A DNA stretch of 64,000 nucleotides from Symsagittifera roscoffensis (Eukaryota > Xenacoelomorpha > Acoela > Convolutidae), in assembly GCF_963678635.1 (NCBI RefSeq), contig NC_087064.1:27134189-27198188 (forward strand), given 5' to 3'. Below the pieces are notes generated by a model, which was not told the DNA's origin, ran no database searches, and saw only the letters and a list, made by a program, of their open reading frames with translations. This document shows positions 42,178 to 51,371 of this stretch, in pieces. The first letter of the stretch is position 1, and each line of letters opens with the position of its first letter. A program made the position numbers and the translations under genes.

Positions 42178-43140
42178 ATGGTCAGGAAGAAGAAGGTGGC
42201 ATTCAATGAGGAGGCTAAACACCTTGGGCTGAGTCAAGAGTCCGGGGAGTGGCCCATTGCAGAGGAAGATGCTGAAGAACAAAATTTGTCCGCGGAGTGT
42301 GAAGAATGGGATGAAGACTCAGAGAAGAGCAGCGATGACCAAGATAGTCTATGCATGATGTTGGCAGAAGAGACGATGAGGCATCGCGACAGGGAACTAC
42401 AGACGGATGCCTCCTCAAGAACGTTCAATTTGGATCCGCAGGAGGTGCGCGGAGATGAAAAACTTGAGAAAATTGCAGTATCAAGGAAACCGTTCAGGGA
42501 GCTATCATGCAACTTGAATGTCGGAACACACCTGGTGCCAGAAGATGACAGGAAGGTCTTGAGGAGGATAGTTTGTGTCAAACTGAAAGATGACATCCAC
42601 AGTCCCGGAGAAATGAATGGTAAAATAATGGCACTGAAGGAACACGTCAAGGCGAGATATAGGCTGTCGGATCTGATACGAGCCCAAAAGAATGACAAGC
42701 TGACGAGCGACCTCTCCAGGTGGATCCGGGTGGGAGCCAATAAAAAAGGGGACCTGGAAGAAGACAGCTACAAGATCTTGAGCCAGTTCTACAAGGAGAG
42801 AAAAGATTTACTCTATCACACAGCTGATGGGGTGGTAGCATGCATGAGAAAGGATGAGGAGAAGATACTACACAAGCATAACCTGAACATACTACCACAG
42901 TTGTACCAGACGGAGGTGTTATTGAGATCGCACGGTCAAATGGGGCATCAGGGGATAGACAAAGTGCCACCGAGAATACTACACAGGTTTGATTGACCGG
43001 GATTAAGAAAGGTCTGCGAGAGATGGGTGAAGGCATGTCTGGCATGTCTACAGGTAAAAGACCCACGGAAGATGAAGTTCCCTCTCAAGTCCGTTGAGAG
43101 CTCAGAATTCAATGAGGTTGTGCAGATAGACCAGAGAGAC
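42178..43140 (+). pseudogene. Unit A integrase spacer, zinc-binding domain and start of core
   Basis: From 42178 an acidic spacer (about 150 residues) leads into the H2C2 domain: LLRSHGQMGHQGIDK (His pair), a TGA at 42994 in place of the Trp of the W-P motif, then WVKACLACLQVKD (Cys pair). The core begins with EVVQID (first catalytic Asp) and ends abruptly at about 43127-43140, where sequence from the far end of the core follows. The middle and the second Asp and Glu are deleted, in all units. Confidence 0.85.
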
Positions 43141-43436
43141 AGAACAGAACGTTGGTGAACATGCTGAGGGTATATTGCTCGAGATACATGACAGACTGGT
43201 ATAAATATCTGTTGCAAGTGGTAGGGGCGTACCATAGCACGCAACACTCCACAACAGGAATCAGTCCCTTCATGATGTTAACGGGCAGGGAGAGAGCAAT
43301 GCCCCTAAAGTTCTTTTACCCAAAATACGAAAGGAAAAAGACGTCGCCTCAAGCTTATGTGAAGGAAGCTGTCAAGAGACAACAGGAACTAAACAAGCTC
43401 TGCAGGAGGAACACGGCGCAAGTACAAATGAGGTAG
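43141..43436 (+). pseudogene. Unit A integrase, end of core
   Basis: NMLRVYCSRYMTDWYKYL and AYHSTQHSTTGISPF are the helix and the Y-N/H-S-T-x-H-x-T-T-G-x-S-P-F motif that lie after the catalytic Glu of gypsy integrases. The preceding 100 or so residues are missing. The frame ends at TAG 43434-43436. Confidence 0.85.
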
Positions 43437-43481
43437 CGGAAAAAACATGATAAGAAGATACTTCAAGCTAAACTGTATGCA

Positions 43482-43796
43482 GTGGGCCAATACGTCTGGG
43501 TGTTCCAGAATGTTATACCTCCCAAGGGGACAAAAAAACTACTCAAGAAGTGGCGAGGACCGTTCATGATTACGGAAGTACACCAGCAGGGACGGTTCTA
43601 CCGCTTGAGTACGGGGCGAGCAGCGCATTGTGAAAATCTGAAGCCTCATGTCCCATCTCCGGAGGACTGGTGCGTACCGCAGAATATGGAGGGACTAGAG
43701 TACCAATTTTTAGAGCCAGCATGCGAAGTGAACGAAAAAGGCACCAGAGAAAAGAATGATGGCAACGAGGACGTGAGCATGGACGATAATGAATAG
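43482..43796 (+). pseudogene. Unit A integrase C-terminal domain
   Basis: VGQYVWVF, then KKLLKKWRGPFMITEV and YRLSTGRAAHCENLKPH form the SH3-like GPF/Y-type C-terminal domain of gypsy integrases, which binds DNA. The opening codon is not a reliable start; it continued from the core. Confidence 0.82.
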
Positions 43797-43824
43797 ATAG
43801 AAGCAGGCTCATACGCGGAATCTT

Positions 43825-44478
43825 TTGCGGAAGAAGACTGGAATTACCCGGAGCAGGACGACAACAGCAGGAACCAGGCGTGGCAATTGCAGACGGACAG
43901 GCATGAGGTACAATAGGTACGGGGATGACTTCTTGATTGACAAGATACAGCCTGACGAGTTAAGCGAAGAGTTACTAAGTGTGGGCGAATTAGTGGCCGA
44001 CGATGAATGGCAAATCATCAACGATAGCAAACACTACCCGCAGGAAGACTACTCCACACCAGAACAAGAAACAGATCTGGAGCAGAGCGAGATAGAAAGG
44101 AGGGAAAACACAAACTTGAGAATACTAGAGTGGATGCGCGACGTCAAGAGCAAAGGAGATGAAGAGCAAAGCATCCAGCAGGTCGACGTGTCAGCAGAAA
44201 AGCACGTGAAAACGGAAGATCCCCTCTTCGGTTGGGCAGCAACCGACAGGCCGCTCGAGATACCGCCAGATAATTTAGAACCAGCATCGTCGACGGGGAC
44301 GTCGAAAAATATTTTTGACCGGGGAGTGGGGGTAGGACTTACCCACACCAAAAATTTGATGATAAAGAAACTCAGAGAAGTGAGAGAGACCAGTGGGCTG
44401 GAACTGGATGAGGAAGAGACCGAGCCTACCATAGGACGAAACTTCAAAACAAAATTTGAGATACCGCGATCTGTATAA
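43825..44478 (+). CDS. Unit A acidic ORF between integrase and macrodomain
   Basis: Open for 217 codons from a TTG; the first ATG is codon 27 (MRYNRYGDDFLID). It is strongly acidic (DELSEELLSVGELVADDEW; YSTPEQETDLEQSEIERREN) and probably disordered, with no domain I recognise. It ends at TAA inside the 17-bp tandem duplication that separates it from the macrodomain-like frame; it was probably once continuous with its neighbours as the C-terminal tail of Pol. Confidence 0.55.
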   Translation: MRKKTGITRSRTTTAGTRRGNCRRTGMRYNRYGDDFLIDKIQPDELSEELLSVGELVADDEWQIINDSKHYPQEDYSTPEQETDLEQSEIERRENTNLRILEWMRDVKSKGDEEQSIQQVDVSAEKHVKTEDPLFGWAATDRPLEIPPDNLEPASSTGTSKNIFDRGVGVGLTHTKNLMIKKLREVRETSGLELDEEETEPTIGRNFKTKFEIPRSV

Positions 44479-44890
44479 CGGCGCGATCTGTATAACGGCG
44501 GACATGAGCTTTAAATCGAGACTAGAGGCCGAATTCAAGAGAGAATATCAGAACCTGGAGTTTCTATTTAAACAGAGACCGGGGTTGGGAGGAATGACTG
44601 CGCTTCCCCCATCAGCTTCACAAGTCCCGGGTAAATACCTGTGCTTTCTGGTAACGAGGATCAATGAAAGGAACACGATAGATCCTGAGCACGTGATGTT
44701 GGCGCTAACAAGGCTGACAGAATTCATGGTCGAAAGAAGGATAATGGAGGTCTCGATAACGGTTTATGACCCAAATAGGGGCAAGTTGAGTTATAAGGTG
44801 AGTTATAAGGTAAGGGATTTATACACCATCCTACACGTGGTCTTCGCAGAAACGGAGATAATGTTACACCTACACAAAAATACTACTTGA
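44456..44890 (+). CDS. Unit A macrodomain-like ORF (TARG1/OARD1 type), 144 aa
   Basis: The domain pattern is that of ADP-ribose-binding macrodomains of the TARG1/Poa1p type: ICITADMSFKSRLEAEFKRE (residues 11-30; S/T-x-D-x-x-x-x-x-x-I/L-A-x-x-F), GGMTAL (45-50), strand YLCFLVT (61-67), a P-containing helix (DPEHVMLALTRLTEFM), and the final RDLYTILHVVFAETEIMLHL (120-139). The loop that normally reads G-C-G-L-D/G is replaced by DPNRGKLS (105-112), and the Lys after the LIT strand is Arg, so catalysis and perhaps binding may be lost. A 12-bp in-frame duplication gives KVSYKV. If functional it would bind or remove ADP-ribose. Assignment is by motif order and needs a profile search. Confidence 0.62.
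   Translation: MRYRDLYNGAICITADMSFKSRLEAEFKREYQNLEFLFKQRPGLGGMTALPPSASQVPGKYLCFLVTRINERNTIDPEHVMLALTRLTEFMVERRIMEVSITVYDPNRGKLSYKVSYKVRDLYTILHVVFAETEIMLHLHKNTT
44466..44500. repeat. 17-bp tandem duplication at macrodomain boundary
   Basis: GCGATCTGTATAACGGC occurs twice in direct succession. It shifts phase between the acidic ORF and the macrodomain-like frame. The same duplication is present in units B and C. Confidence 0.85.
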
Positions 44891-45326
44891 GTATCGCCTG
44901 AGTTACGGGCGGACAATGGAGGTCTCGAGTTAGGGACAATGGAGGTCTCGAGTTAGGTACATAGGGGCGCGAGTCAGGTAGACGGATTTTAATGTAATTG
45001 GCAAGAAATAATGGTGCTGAAACACGAAATGAATCTGCATGCTCTTAAAACTTACAATTGAACTATTTTTGATGATGGGATAAGGTTTTAAACACAATGA
45101 TGGGGGCTTAGGTTAGGCACAGGACATCTCGGTCTAAAAACTACGTTTTATTTTCAGATAGATTTGCAAAATTGAGTTGACGACCTAGCCGCACTCATTT
45201 AAAAAGAAAAAGAAGATCCTGAACAAGTTCACGATCTGCAGCATTTGAAGGGAGACGTTTCTCAATCTCAAGTTGGTTGGTAGGGTAATTTTCAAGTTGG
45301 TTGACATGTGAGATCATCTGAAGATT
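44891..45326. other. Unit A non-coding segment after macrodomain
   Basis: It includes a 23-bp tandem duplication at 44911-44956 (GGACAATGGAGGTCTCGAG core). This is where a polypurine tract and 3' LTR would be expected, but I could not pair any TG...CA block with sequence upstream of gag. Confidence 0.5.
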
Positions 45327-45980
45327 GTGACAATTGCAGATCGTTTTTGGAAATCTATGCCTGCAGCGCTCAAGAGACCTACGCTCGATGAACTATACAA
45401 ACGCTTGAGATATCTGGACTACATCCAAGTCGAAAAGAGGATGGCGGTGATGTTGAACGCCATCCTAAAGTTAGAGGCGCAGGGTGAATGCAGTGAATCA
45501 GCGACAGAAGCTGTTTTGATGGTTGGCTACACAACGGAGGGGATATCCAATCAAGAACAGACCAGATGGTTGTCCTGGAATGTGGATAGAGGCGTGAGGG
45601 GATTCGACTTGGTGAGGAACCCTGGCTTGAGCAACAACACAGAGTATGGCGCTGGAGAATTTCCGCTCCCCGCCAGACCACCAGCGGGGCTCGCGGCCCA
45701 ATCCACGAGCAGGCCGTCGTCTATGATACGGTCTCAACGGACAGAGGAGGCATATCCGGACCTCAGTAGCTTGAAGAGGGAACTAGAGAGGGCACAGAGG
45801 GAGAAAGACAAAGCGAACCTTGACAGGGATAGCGCGAAGCTTGAGAGGGACCAGGCAAACCTGGAGAGAGATCAGGCGATCCGCGAGAGGGATCAGGCGT
45901 GGCGTGATCTCAACAAGATCAGGGGAAGTACCAGCAAGAACAGAGGGTCCGCGAGAACGAAGCGAACTGCGAGCAGCTGA
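45327..45980 (+). CDS. Unit A coiled-coil ORF, 217 codons open
   Basis: Open from a GTG; the first ATG is codon 11 (45357, MPAALKRPTLDELYKRL). The first 110 residues are helical with no recognised family; a Pro/Ser linker follows (PLPARPPAGLAAQSTSR). Residues 150-195 are a highly regular charged repeat (DRDSAKLERDQANLERDQAI), a single-alpha-helix or coiled coil. Another phase continues the coil after 45980 (LKSEMEKLQRRQRELARQ) and runs directly into the minisatellite as VLGQYRK repeats until TAA at 46138. Role unknown; it could be a Gag-like or host-derived protein. Confidence 0.5.
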   Translation: MTIADRFWKSMPAALKRPTLDELYKRLRYLDYIQVEKRMAVMLNAILKLEAQGECSESATEAVLMVGYTTEGISNQEQTRWLSWNVDRGVRGFDLVRNPGLSNNTEYGAGEFPLPARPPAGLAAQSTSRPSSMIRSQRTEEAYPDLSSLKRELERAQREKDKANLDRDSAKLERDQANLERDQAIRERDQAWRDLNKIRGSTSKNRGSARTKRTASS

Positions 45981-46082
45981 AGTCGGAGATGGAGAAGCTT
46001 CAGAGAAGACAACGAGAGCTCGCGAGACAGAAAGAAAACAGGACAAGGACAACAGAGCCAGCCGCCACAGCATCGAGACCTG

Positions 46083-46438
46083 AAGTCTTGGGACAGTACA
46101 GAAAAGTCTTGGGACAGTACCAAAAAGTCTTGGGACAGTAAGGGAAAGTCTTGGGAAACTGCCGAAAAGTCTTGGGACAGTAACAAGAAGTCTTGGGACA
46201 GTACCAAGAAGTCTTGGGACAGTACAGAAAAGTCTTGGGACATTGCGGAAAAGTCTTGGGACAGTACCAAGAAGTCTTGGGACAGTACAGAAAAGTCTTG
46301 GGACAGTACCGAAAAGTCTTGGGACAGGACGGAAAAGTATTGGGACAATGCGGGAAAGTCTTGGGACAGTGCCGAAAAGTTTTGGGACAGGACGGAAAAG
46401 CCTTGGGACGGTACCAAGAGGTCTTGGGACAGTGCGAA
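46083..46438. repeat. 21-bp minisatellite, unit B (about 17 units)
   Basis: Collinear with 36061-36416 of unit A. It starts abruptly at the end of the coiled-coil ORF of unit A. Confidence 0.95.
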
Positions 46439-46716
46439 GGGTCACGAAATCAGAGTGAAAAGGGTCCTGGGACAGTGCGAGGTAGCCCAACACTTGAGTG
46501 ATAGGTCTTGGGACAGTGTGAAATATCCAAATAATTAAGTAAAGAGCACAAGGGACCGGTCAGAACGATTAACTCAGGAAAAGTCCGCTCTATTAAAATT
46601 ATGAACTGAAAAATTTTAACTAAAGAGAATTAGGAAAACTTTTTAGAATTTTTATCCTTAGAATAGAATTTTGTAAATATTAATTTTGGAAATAGAAAAG
46701 AATGTAAATAAGAATC

Positions 46717-47001
46717 ATGAGGCGAAGCAGGGTACTGATAGCAGAAAGAAGAGTTCTAGAGTCAAAAACAAATCATAACTTTTCGCAACGGAAAGCAATG
46801 CCGTCGGTCCAAAAAGTAATGAGAAAGAACTTTTCAGTGAGCACGGTCAACACAAGAAGCGCAAAGGAGAACAAAACGAAAGTAAGCGCTGAGGAGGGAC
46901 CAACTGTACCTGTTACAGATATTGATCTTGAAACACCAGATCAGAGCGTTGATGAGGTGGAAAGATGCCGAAGGTGGAAGAATAAGAAAAAAAGACGATA
47001 G
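46717..47001 (+). CDS. Unit B gag-proximal basic ORF
   Basis: The protein is the same as the one at 36695, 94 aa. Confidence 0.48.
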   Translation: MRRSRVLIAERRVLESKTNHNFSQRKAMPSVQKVMRKNFSVSTVNTRSAKENKTKVSAEEGPTVPVTDIDLETPDQSVDEVERCRRWKNKKKRR

Positions 47002-47546
47002 TGTTCTCGCCGATTGACATTGTAGGCGATAGAACTAGCAACACGCCGGAAACGATAAAGGATGACTCTCAAACGAAAAAAACGTCGTTCACAGAGAAGA
47101 TTGCAATGATGGTCGGCATGAAACCAAGAGAGAAGGAGGAAATAGCATCAACGACCGAGAAAGGCAAGACATTTGGAACGGTTTCTGAAATGGCAACAGA
47201 GGACAATCGAGACGATGATCAGGTCGAACTTGTAGCAACAGTTAGCCATGAGGCAACAGTTAAAAATGGGACAACAGCTAACCAAGAGAAAACAACTTTT
47301 CTTGAACTTGGCGACTTGATGGCGAAGTTGGAAAAAATCGATAAAAAACTGAAGTGCAGTGAAGAGGACCGACAAATGCTAAAAAAAGAGATACGATACA
47401 AAAAGAGCGAGAGCCTGGACCATTGCTTCAATGTGGCGAAGGCAACTGAGGAGAGGCTACAACAAATGTCAGACAAGGTAGAGGCTACCGATAAGGAGAG
47501 AGAAAAATATCAAAAAAGACATGCAAGAAATGAAGCAACGGTATGA
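47001..47546 (+). pseudogene. Unit B gag coiled-coil region
   Basis: As at 36979, with Thr to Ala in KVEATDKE. GTG opening. Confidence 0.53.
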
Positions 47547-47803
47547 CACGGTGAACAGTAAGTTAGGGAGTCTGGAGACGAGAATAGACACAATGAGCAG
47601 AGACCAGGCTGAGAATTCATTGCCATACAGTCCAAACTGGATGCCATCTTGAAAAACTCTAGATCACAAGACAAGCTGCTAACAGATCGAACGCAAGGCA
47701 ACAGAGTCGATTTCGTGGAACCACAACGGAACAAGCGGGAGTCAACACCGTTACCGTTACCTCGGGGTGCAGCGAGCACAGGACCAGGGGGGCCAAGACA
47801 ATC

Positions 47804-48388
47804 ATGAAGAGTGGAACCTCAAATACGACAAATGGTCCAGGGGATTCCACAACGAGCAACAATGTGGGACCTGATGCCATGGCGTGGGCCAGCACCTGGG
47901 AAATGATGAGTAGGACATTGGAAGCGTTCGTTACAAGGAACACTGACTCGAGTGAAAGAGGAGGTGGCAAATCCAGGAAAACTTTCAAGAAGCCAAAAGA
48001 TTTTAAGGACGACTCGGATGGATGCATCGACACATGGGTAGAATTCATGAGACTACAATTGGAACAAGACAACTTGAATGACGAGAGGCAGGCCTGCACA
48101 GCGATACTCAGCAACTTAGAAGGCACGGCGTTAAAATGTGTAGTTGCAAAGAAGGAAGAGGAACGTGATACTTCAGACAAGTTCTTCGAGATATTGTTGA
48201 ACCCATTCGGATCAGGAATGCGGGGTCACCAAGCTATGATGAGATTCGAAAAGAGAAGACAGATGGACGATGAATCAATCGATCGGTTCCTGGTTGATCT
48301 TGAGAGCTTGAGAAGAAGGAGTGATCCTGAAGAATCAACAAACAAAAGGAACTTCAGCATCGCCTCAAATTTATCGATGGGGTTATAA
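47804..48388 (+). pseudogene. gag: Unit B Gag capsid-like domain
   Basis: The protein is identical to 37782-38366; the same frameshift near 48350 ends it early. Confidence 0.78.
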
Positions 48389-48396
48389 GTGACGAC

Positions 48397-49122
48397 TTGA
48401 GAACAATGTTGGCAACGTATTGTACACTGTCGAAAGATAATGCACCGACTCCGGAAGAGATGAGGCAAAAATCAAGGGAGTACATGTTGATGAAACTAAA
48501 GAAGTAGTCGTACCCAGAGGAGTGGAACATGCAAGGGGGGAGTCAACCACAGAGGTCGTCATGGTACAAGCCTAGAGATGATATGGACAAACGCAGGTCA
48601 TGCGCAAATTGCGGATCTGCGGATCATCACGTGGCTGATTGCACGACGTACAAGCAAGGCATGAAGAGTTCTACAGCGTCCTGATCATCAAGATAGGTGC
48701 GAGATGCTTCTTCTGCAATCAAGAGGGCTACTTCAGGTTGGACTGTCCGTTGTTTTGGGAAGCAGTGAAGAACCAAAGTCACCCAAAACACAAGCTAGCG
48801 CTGGCGGCGGTACAGAACACAAGGAACAGGCAATCCGAGTTTGACACAAAAAAACTCGGAGGCGCCGAGTGCGGAACTGCCGACAAAAACGGTGAAGGCT
48901 GTAGCGCAAGTCAAGAATGCCATAGAAGCCGAGCCCAGGAATTCTCTAGAAATAAACTATGAGAAAGCAGCGGCGGAGGCCATCAACAAAGTGAAACAAG
49001 TCCTAGCAACGAAAGATATCGAGCAACGACTAAAACAGGAGATCGAAAGGCAGATGTTGAACGAGACATTAAGTAGGTCAGTGCCAATGCCAGAAGCAGA
49101 ACTGGGAGCGACAAAGATTTGA
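48397..49122 (+). pseudogene. Unit B nucleocapsid knuckles and linker
   Basis: TAG at 48505-48507 replaces the Tyr codon of unit A and interrupts the frame before the CANCGSADHHVADC knuckle. The second knuckle again has Tyr for His. The helical linker (48841-49122) ends at the same TGA. Confidence 0.72.
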
Positions 49123-49140
49123 AATTGCAAAACTCTAAAA

Positions 49141-50442
49141 ATGGTGACTGGTAAGCCATTCGGCATAACAAAAATCGGAGCCAGGATAATGTCGATAATC
49201 ATTGTGGGCGGCCACGAAGTAACGAGAAACCTGAGTGAACCAAGCGATCAGACGACAATGCACATTGATGGGTACGCAGATTACTTAAGTGCAATACGTC
49301 CGCAGACAACTTCTAGAGCCTTGAGAGCACTACTCACAAGAAGTGGTAGCAAGTCAGTACGCGTCCAGAATAGGTACACGGAAGCCTATGGTCCACATGA
49401 TTTGATGTTAACTATAGATGGAATAAACATCTACACGAACACTATGATAACATGCGACGAAGACCTAGCCGGACAGATCTACGTGGGCAGGGAAGAACTG
49501 AAAAGGAGATTGATTGGACACTGTACCATGTTGGAAGAGGATGCAATGCATATCGGTACAGAAGCGGTCGTATCGGCACACGTGCTTGACATAAATGGCA
49601 GCAGGACTCAGTTACGCGGGTTACTGGACACGGGAGCGATCTTAAGCGTTATACCAATCGAAACTTGGGAGCGAATGAGCTTCAACAAAGACGATTTGAT
49701 AGACTCGAGATTTCGGCTGTCAGCTGCAAACAAAGGGGCACTGCTGGTACTAGGCAGGACCCCAATAATAGCCTTAAATTTGGGGAAACGCAACCTGTGG
49801 ATGAGCTTTCTTGTGGTGGAAAACCTAGATGAGTCTGACCAATTCATTTTAGGCAGTGACTTCATCAGAAATTTCGATGTAACAATTGATCTAAGCAATG
49901 CCATGTTCAGGATTCGGAATTCAAAAAGGAAGTACGTAATTAAACCGGTAAATTTGATAATGGCGAATGAAAATAAAGCACCGGTATTCTTGAGTAGGAG
50001 GGTGAGGCTGAAAGCAAACAAAGCGGCAATTGTAAGCTTGCGAATGAAAAATTATGAGGAACTAAGTGACGGCAAGCAAGTATGCATAGTCTCAAATCCA
50101 AATAGTCAAAGCGCTGATGTCTTAGGAAGATCCTTCTCGATAACCAAGAGCGTTCTCTGCGTCAGTGTCTTGTTGAATACTCTTTATGTACCAATCATAA
50201 TCCAGAGGGGAAGGAAACTGGGATACGCTTTACCCAAGAAAACTCGATATGAAATGACTGAAAACGTAAAAGAGAATGAAGTTCTTGATTGCCCCAATCA
50301 TAGGGACAAAATTTTTATCTTGGGAAAATTAAAGAAAATAAAAGATTCATCAGGTCTTGTGAAATCACTTAAGTCAGAGACAGACGATGGACTTTCGAGC
50401 TGTTCAATTTTCACGGAAAGACCCACACTAGAGAAAATGTAA
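49141..50442 (+). CDS. pro: Unit B aspartic protease, 433 aa
   Basis: Full-length like 39119-40420, with LLDTGAILSVIP intact. Differences from A: Gly to Ser in LLTRSGSK, ILGSDF for ILGRDF and NYEELS for NYKELS. It is the only Pol enzyme left intact in this unit. Confidence 0.88.
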   Translation: MVTGKPFGITKIGARIMSIIIVGGHEVTRNLSEPSDQTTMHIDGYADYLSAIRPQTTSRALRALLTRSGSKSVRVQNRYTEAYGPHDLMLTIDGINIYTNTMITCDEDLAGQIYVGREELKRRLIGHCTMLEEDAMHIGTEAVVSAHVLDINGSRTQLRGLLDTGAILSVIPIETWERMSFNKDDLIDSRFRLSAANKGALLVLGRTPIIALNLGKRNLWMSFLVVENLDESDQFILGSDFIRNFDVTIDLSNAMFRIRNSKRKYVIKPVNLIMANENKAPVFLSRRVRLKANKAAIVSLRMKNYEELSDGKQVCIVSNPNSQSADVLGRSFSITKSVLCVSVLLNTLYVPIIIQRGRKLGYALPKKTRYEMTENVKENEVLDCPNHRDKIFILGKLKKIKDSSGLVKSLKSETDDGLSSCSIFTERPTLEKM

Positions 50443-50698
50443 ATGGATAAACCAGTTTTACCTGAAATAGAGCACTTGAGGGGCAAGGTAACGGATGAAC
50501 AGCTCGAAAAGTGCCACCGAGAATACTACACAGGTTTGATTGACCGGGATTAAGAAAGGTCTGCGAGAGATGGGTGAAGGCATGTCTGGCATGTCTACAG
50601 GTAAAAGACCCACGGAAGATGAAGTTCCCTCTCAAGTCCGTTGAGAGCTCAGAATTCAATGAGGTTGTGCAGATAGACCAGAGAGACAGAACAGAACG
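50443..50698 (+). pseudogene. Unit B deletion junction joining RT start to integrase
   Basis: The first about 20 codons of the RT leader (MDKPVLPEIEHLRGKVTDEQ) run to CAGCTCGA at 50507 and then directly into AAAGTGCCACCGAG from the integrase zinc-binding region. One base (A) is shared at the break. The rest is the Cys-pair end of the zinc domain and the first core Asp. Confidence 0.9.
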
Positions 50699-50983
50699 TT
50701 GGTGAACATGCTGAGGGTATATTGCTCGAGATACATGACAGACTGGTATAAATATCTGTTGCAAGTGGTAGGGGCGTACCATAGCACGCAACACTCCACA
50801 ACAGGAATCAGTCCCTTCATGATGTTAACGGGCAGGGAGAGAGCAATGCCCCTAAAGTTCTTTTACCCAAAATACGAAAGGAAAAAGACGTCGCCTCAAG
50901 CTTATGTGAAGGAAGCTGTCAAGAGACAACAGGAACTAAACAAGCTCTGCAGGAGGAACACGGCGCAAGTACAAATGAGGTAG
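50699..50983 (+). pseudogene. Unit B integrase, end of core
   Basis: The protein is the same as 43152-43436, with the Y-H-S-T-Q-H-S-T-T-G-I-S-P-F motif. Confidence 0.82.
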
Positions 50984-51028
50984 CGGAAAAAACATGATAA
51001 GAAGATACTTCAAGCTAAACTGTATGCA

Positions 51029-51343
51029 GTGGGCCAATACGTCTGGGTGTTCCAGAATGTTATACCTCCCAAGGGGACAAAAAAACTACTCAAGAAGTGG
51101 CGAGGACCGTTCATGATTACGGAAGTACACCAGCAGGGACGGTTCTACCGCTTGAGTACGGGGCGAGCAGCGCATTGTGAAAATCTGAAGCCTCATGTCC
51201 CATCTCCGGAGGACTGGTGCGTACCGCAGAATATGGAGGGACTAGAGTACCAATTTTTAGAGCCAGCATGCGAAGTGAACGAAAAAGGCACCAGAGAAAA
51301 GAATGATGGCAACAAGGACGTGAGCATGGACGATAATGAATAG
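51029..51343 (+). pseudogene. Unit B integrase C-terminal domain
   Basis: As at 43482, with Glu to Lys in DGNKDVSMDD. Confidence 0.8.
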
Positions 51344-51371
51344 ATAGAAGCAGGCTCATACGCGGAATCTT

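Larger units (their letters stand above)
36061..46082 (+). mobile_element. Gypsy-like array unit A (10,022 bp, with RT)
   Basis: Order: minisatellite half, gag, protease, RT, RNase H, integrase pieces, acidic ORF, macrodomain-like ORF, non-coding, coiled-coil ORF. It is collinear with unit B at an offset of exactly 10,022 bp up to 40485 and again from 42961. It is the only unit with RT and RNase H. All reading frames downstream of protease contain stops. Confidence 0.93.

Noticed and set aside
39098-43436. TGA read as Trp (alternative genetic code or recoding)
   Set aside because: TGG is used for Trp throughout the same frames and TAG/TAA stops at Gln positions also occur, so mutation is the simpler explanation.
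44891-46082. LTR of the array element
   Set aside because: I found no TG...CA block here that reappears upstream of gag in unit A, and no primer-binding site near 36500-36695; a computed self-alignment would be decisive.
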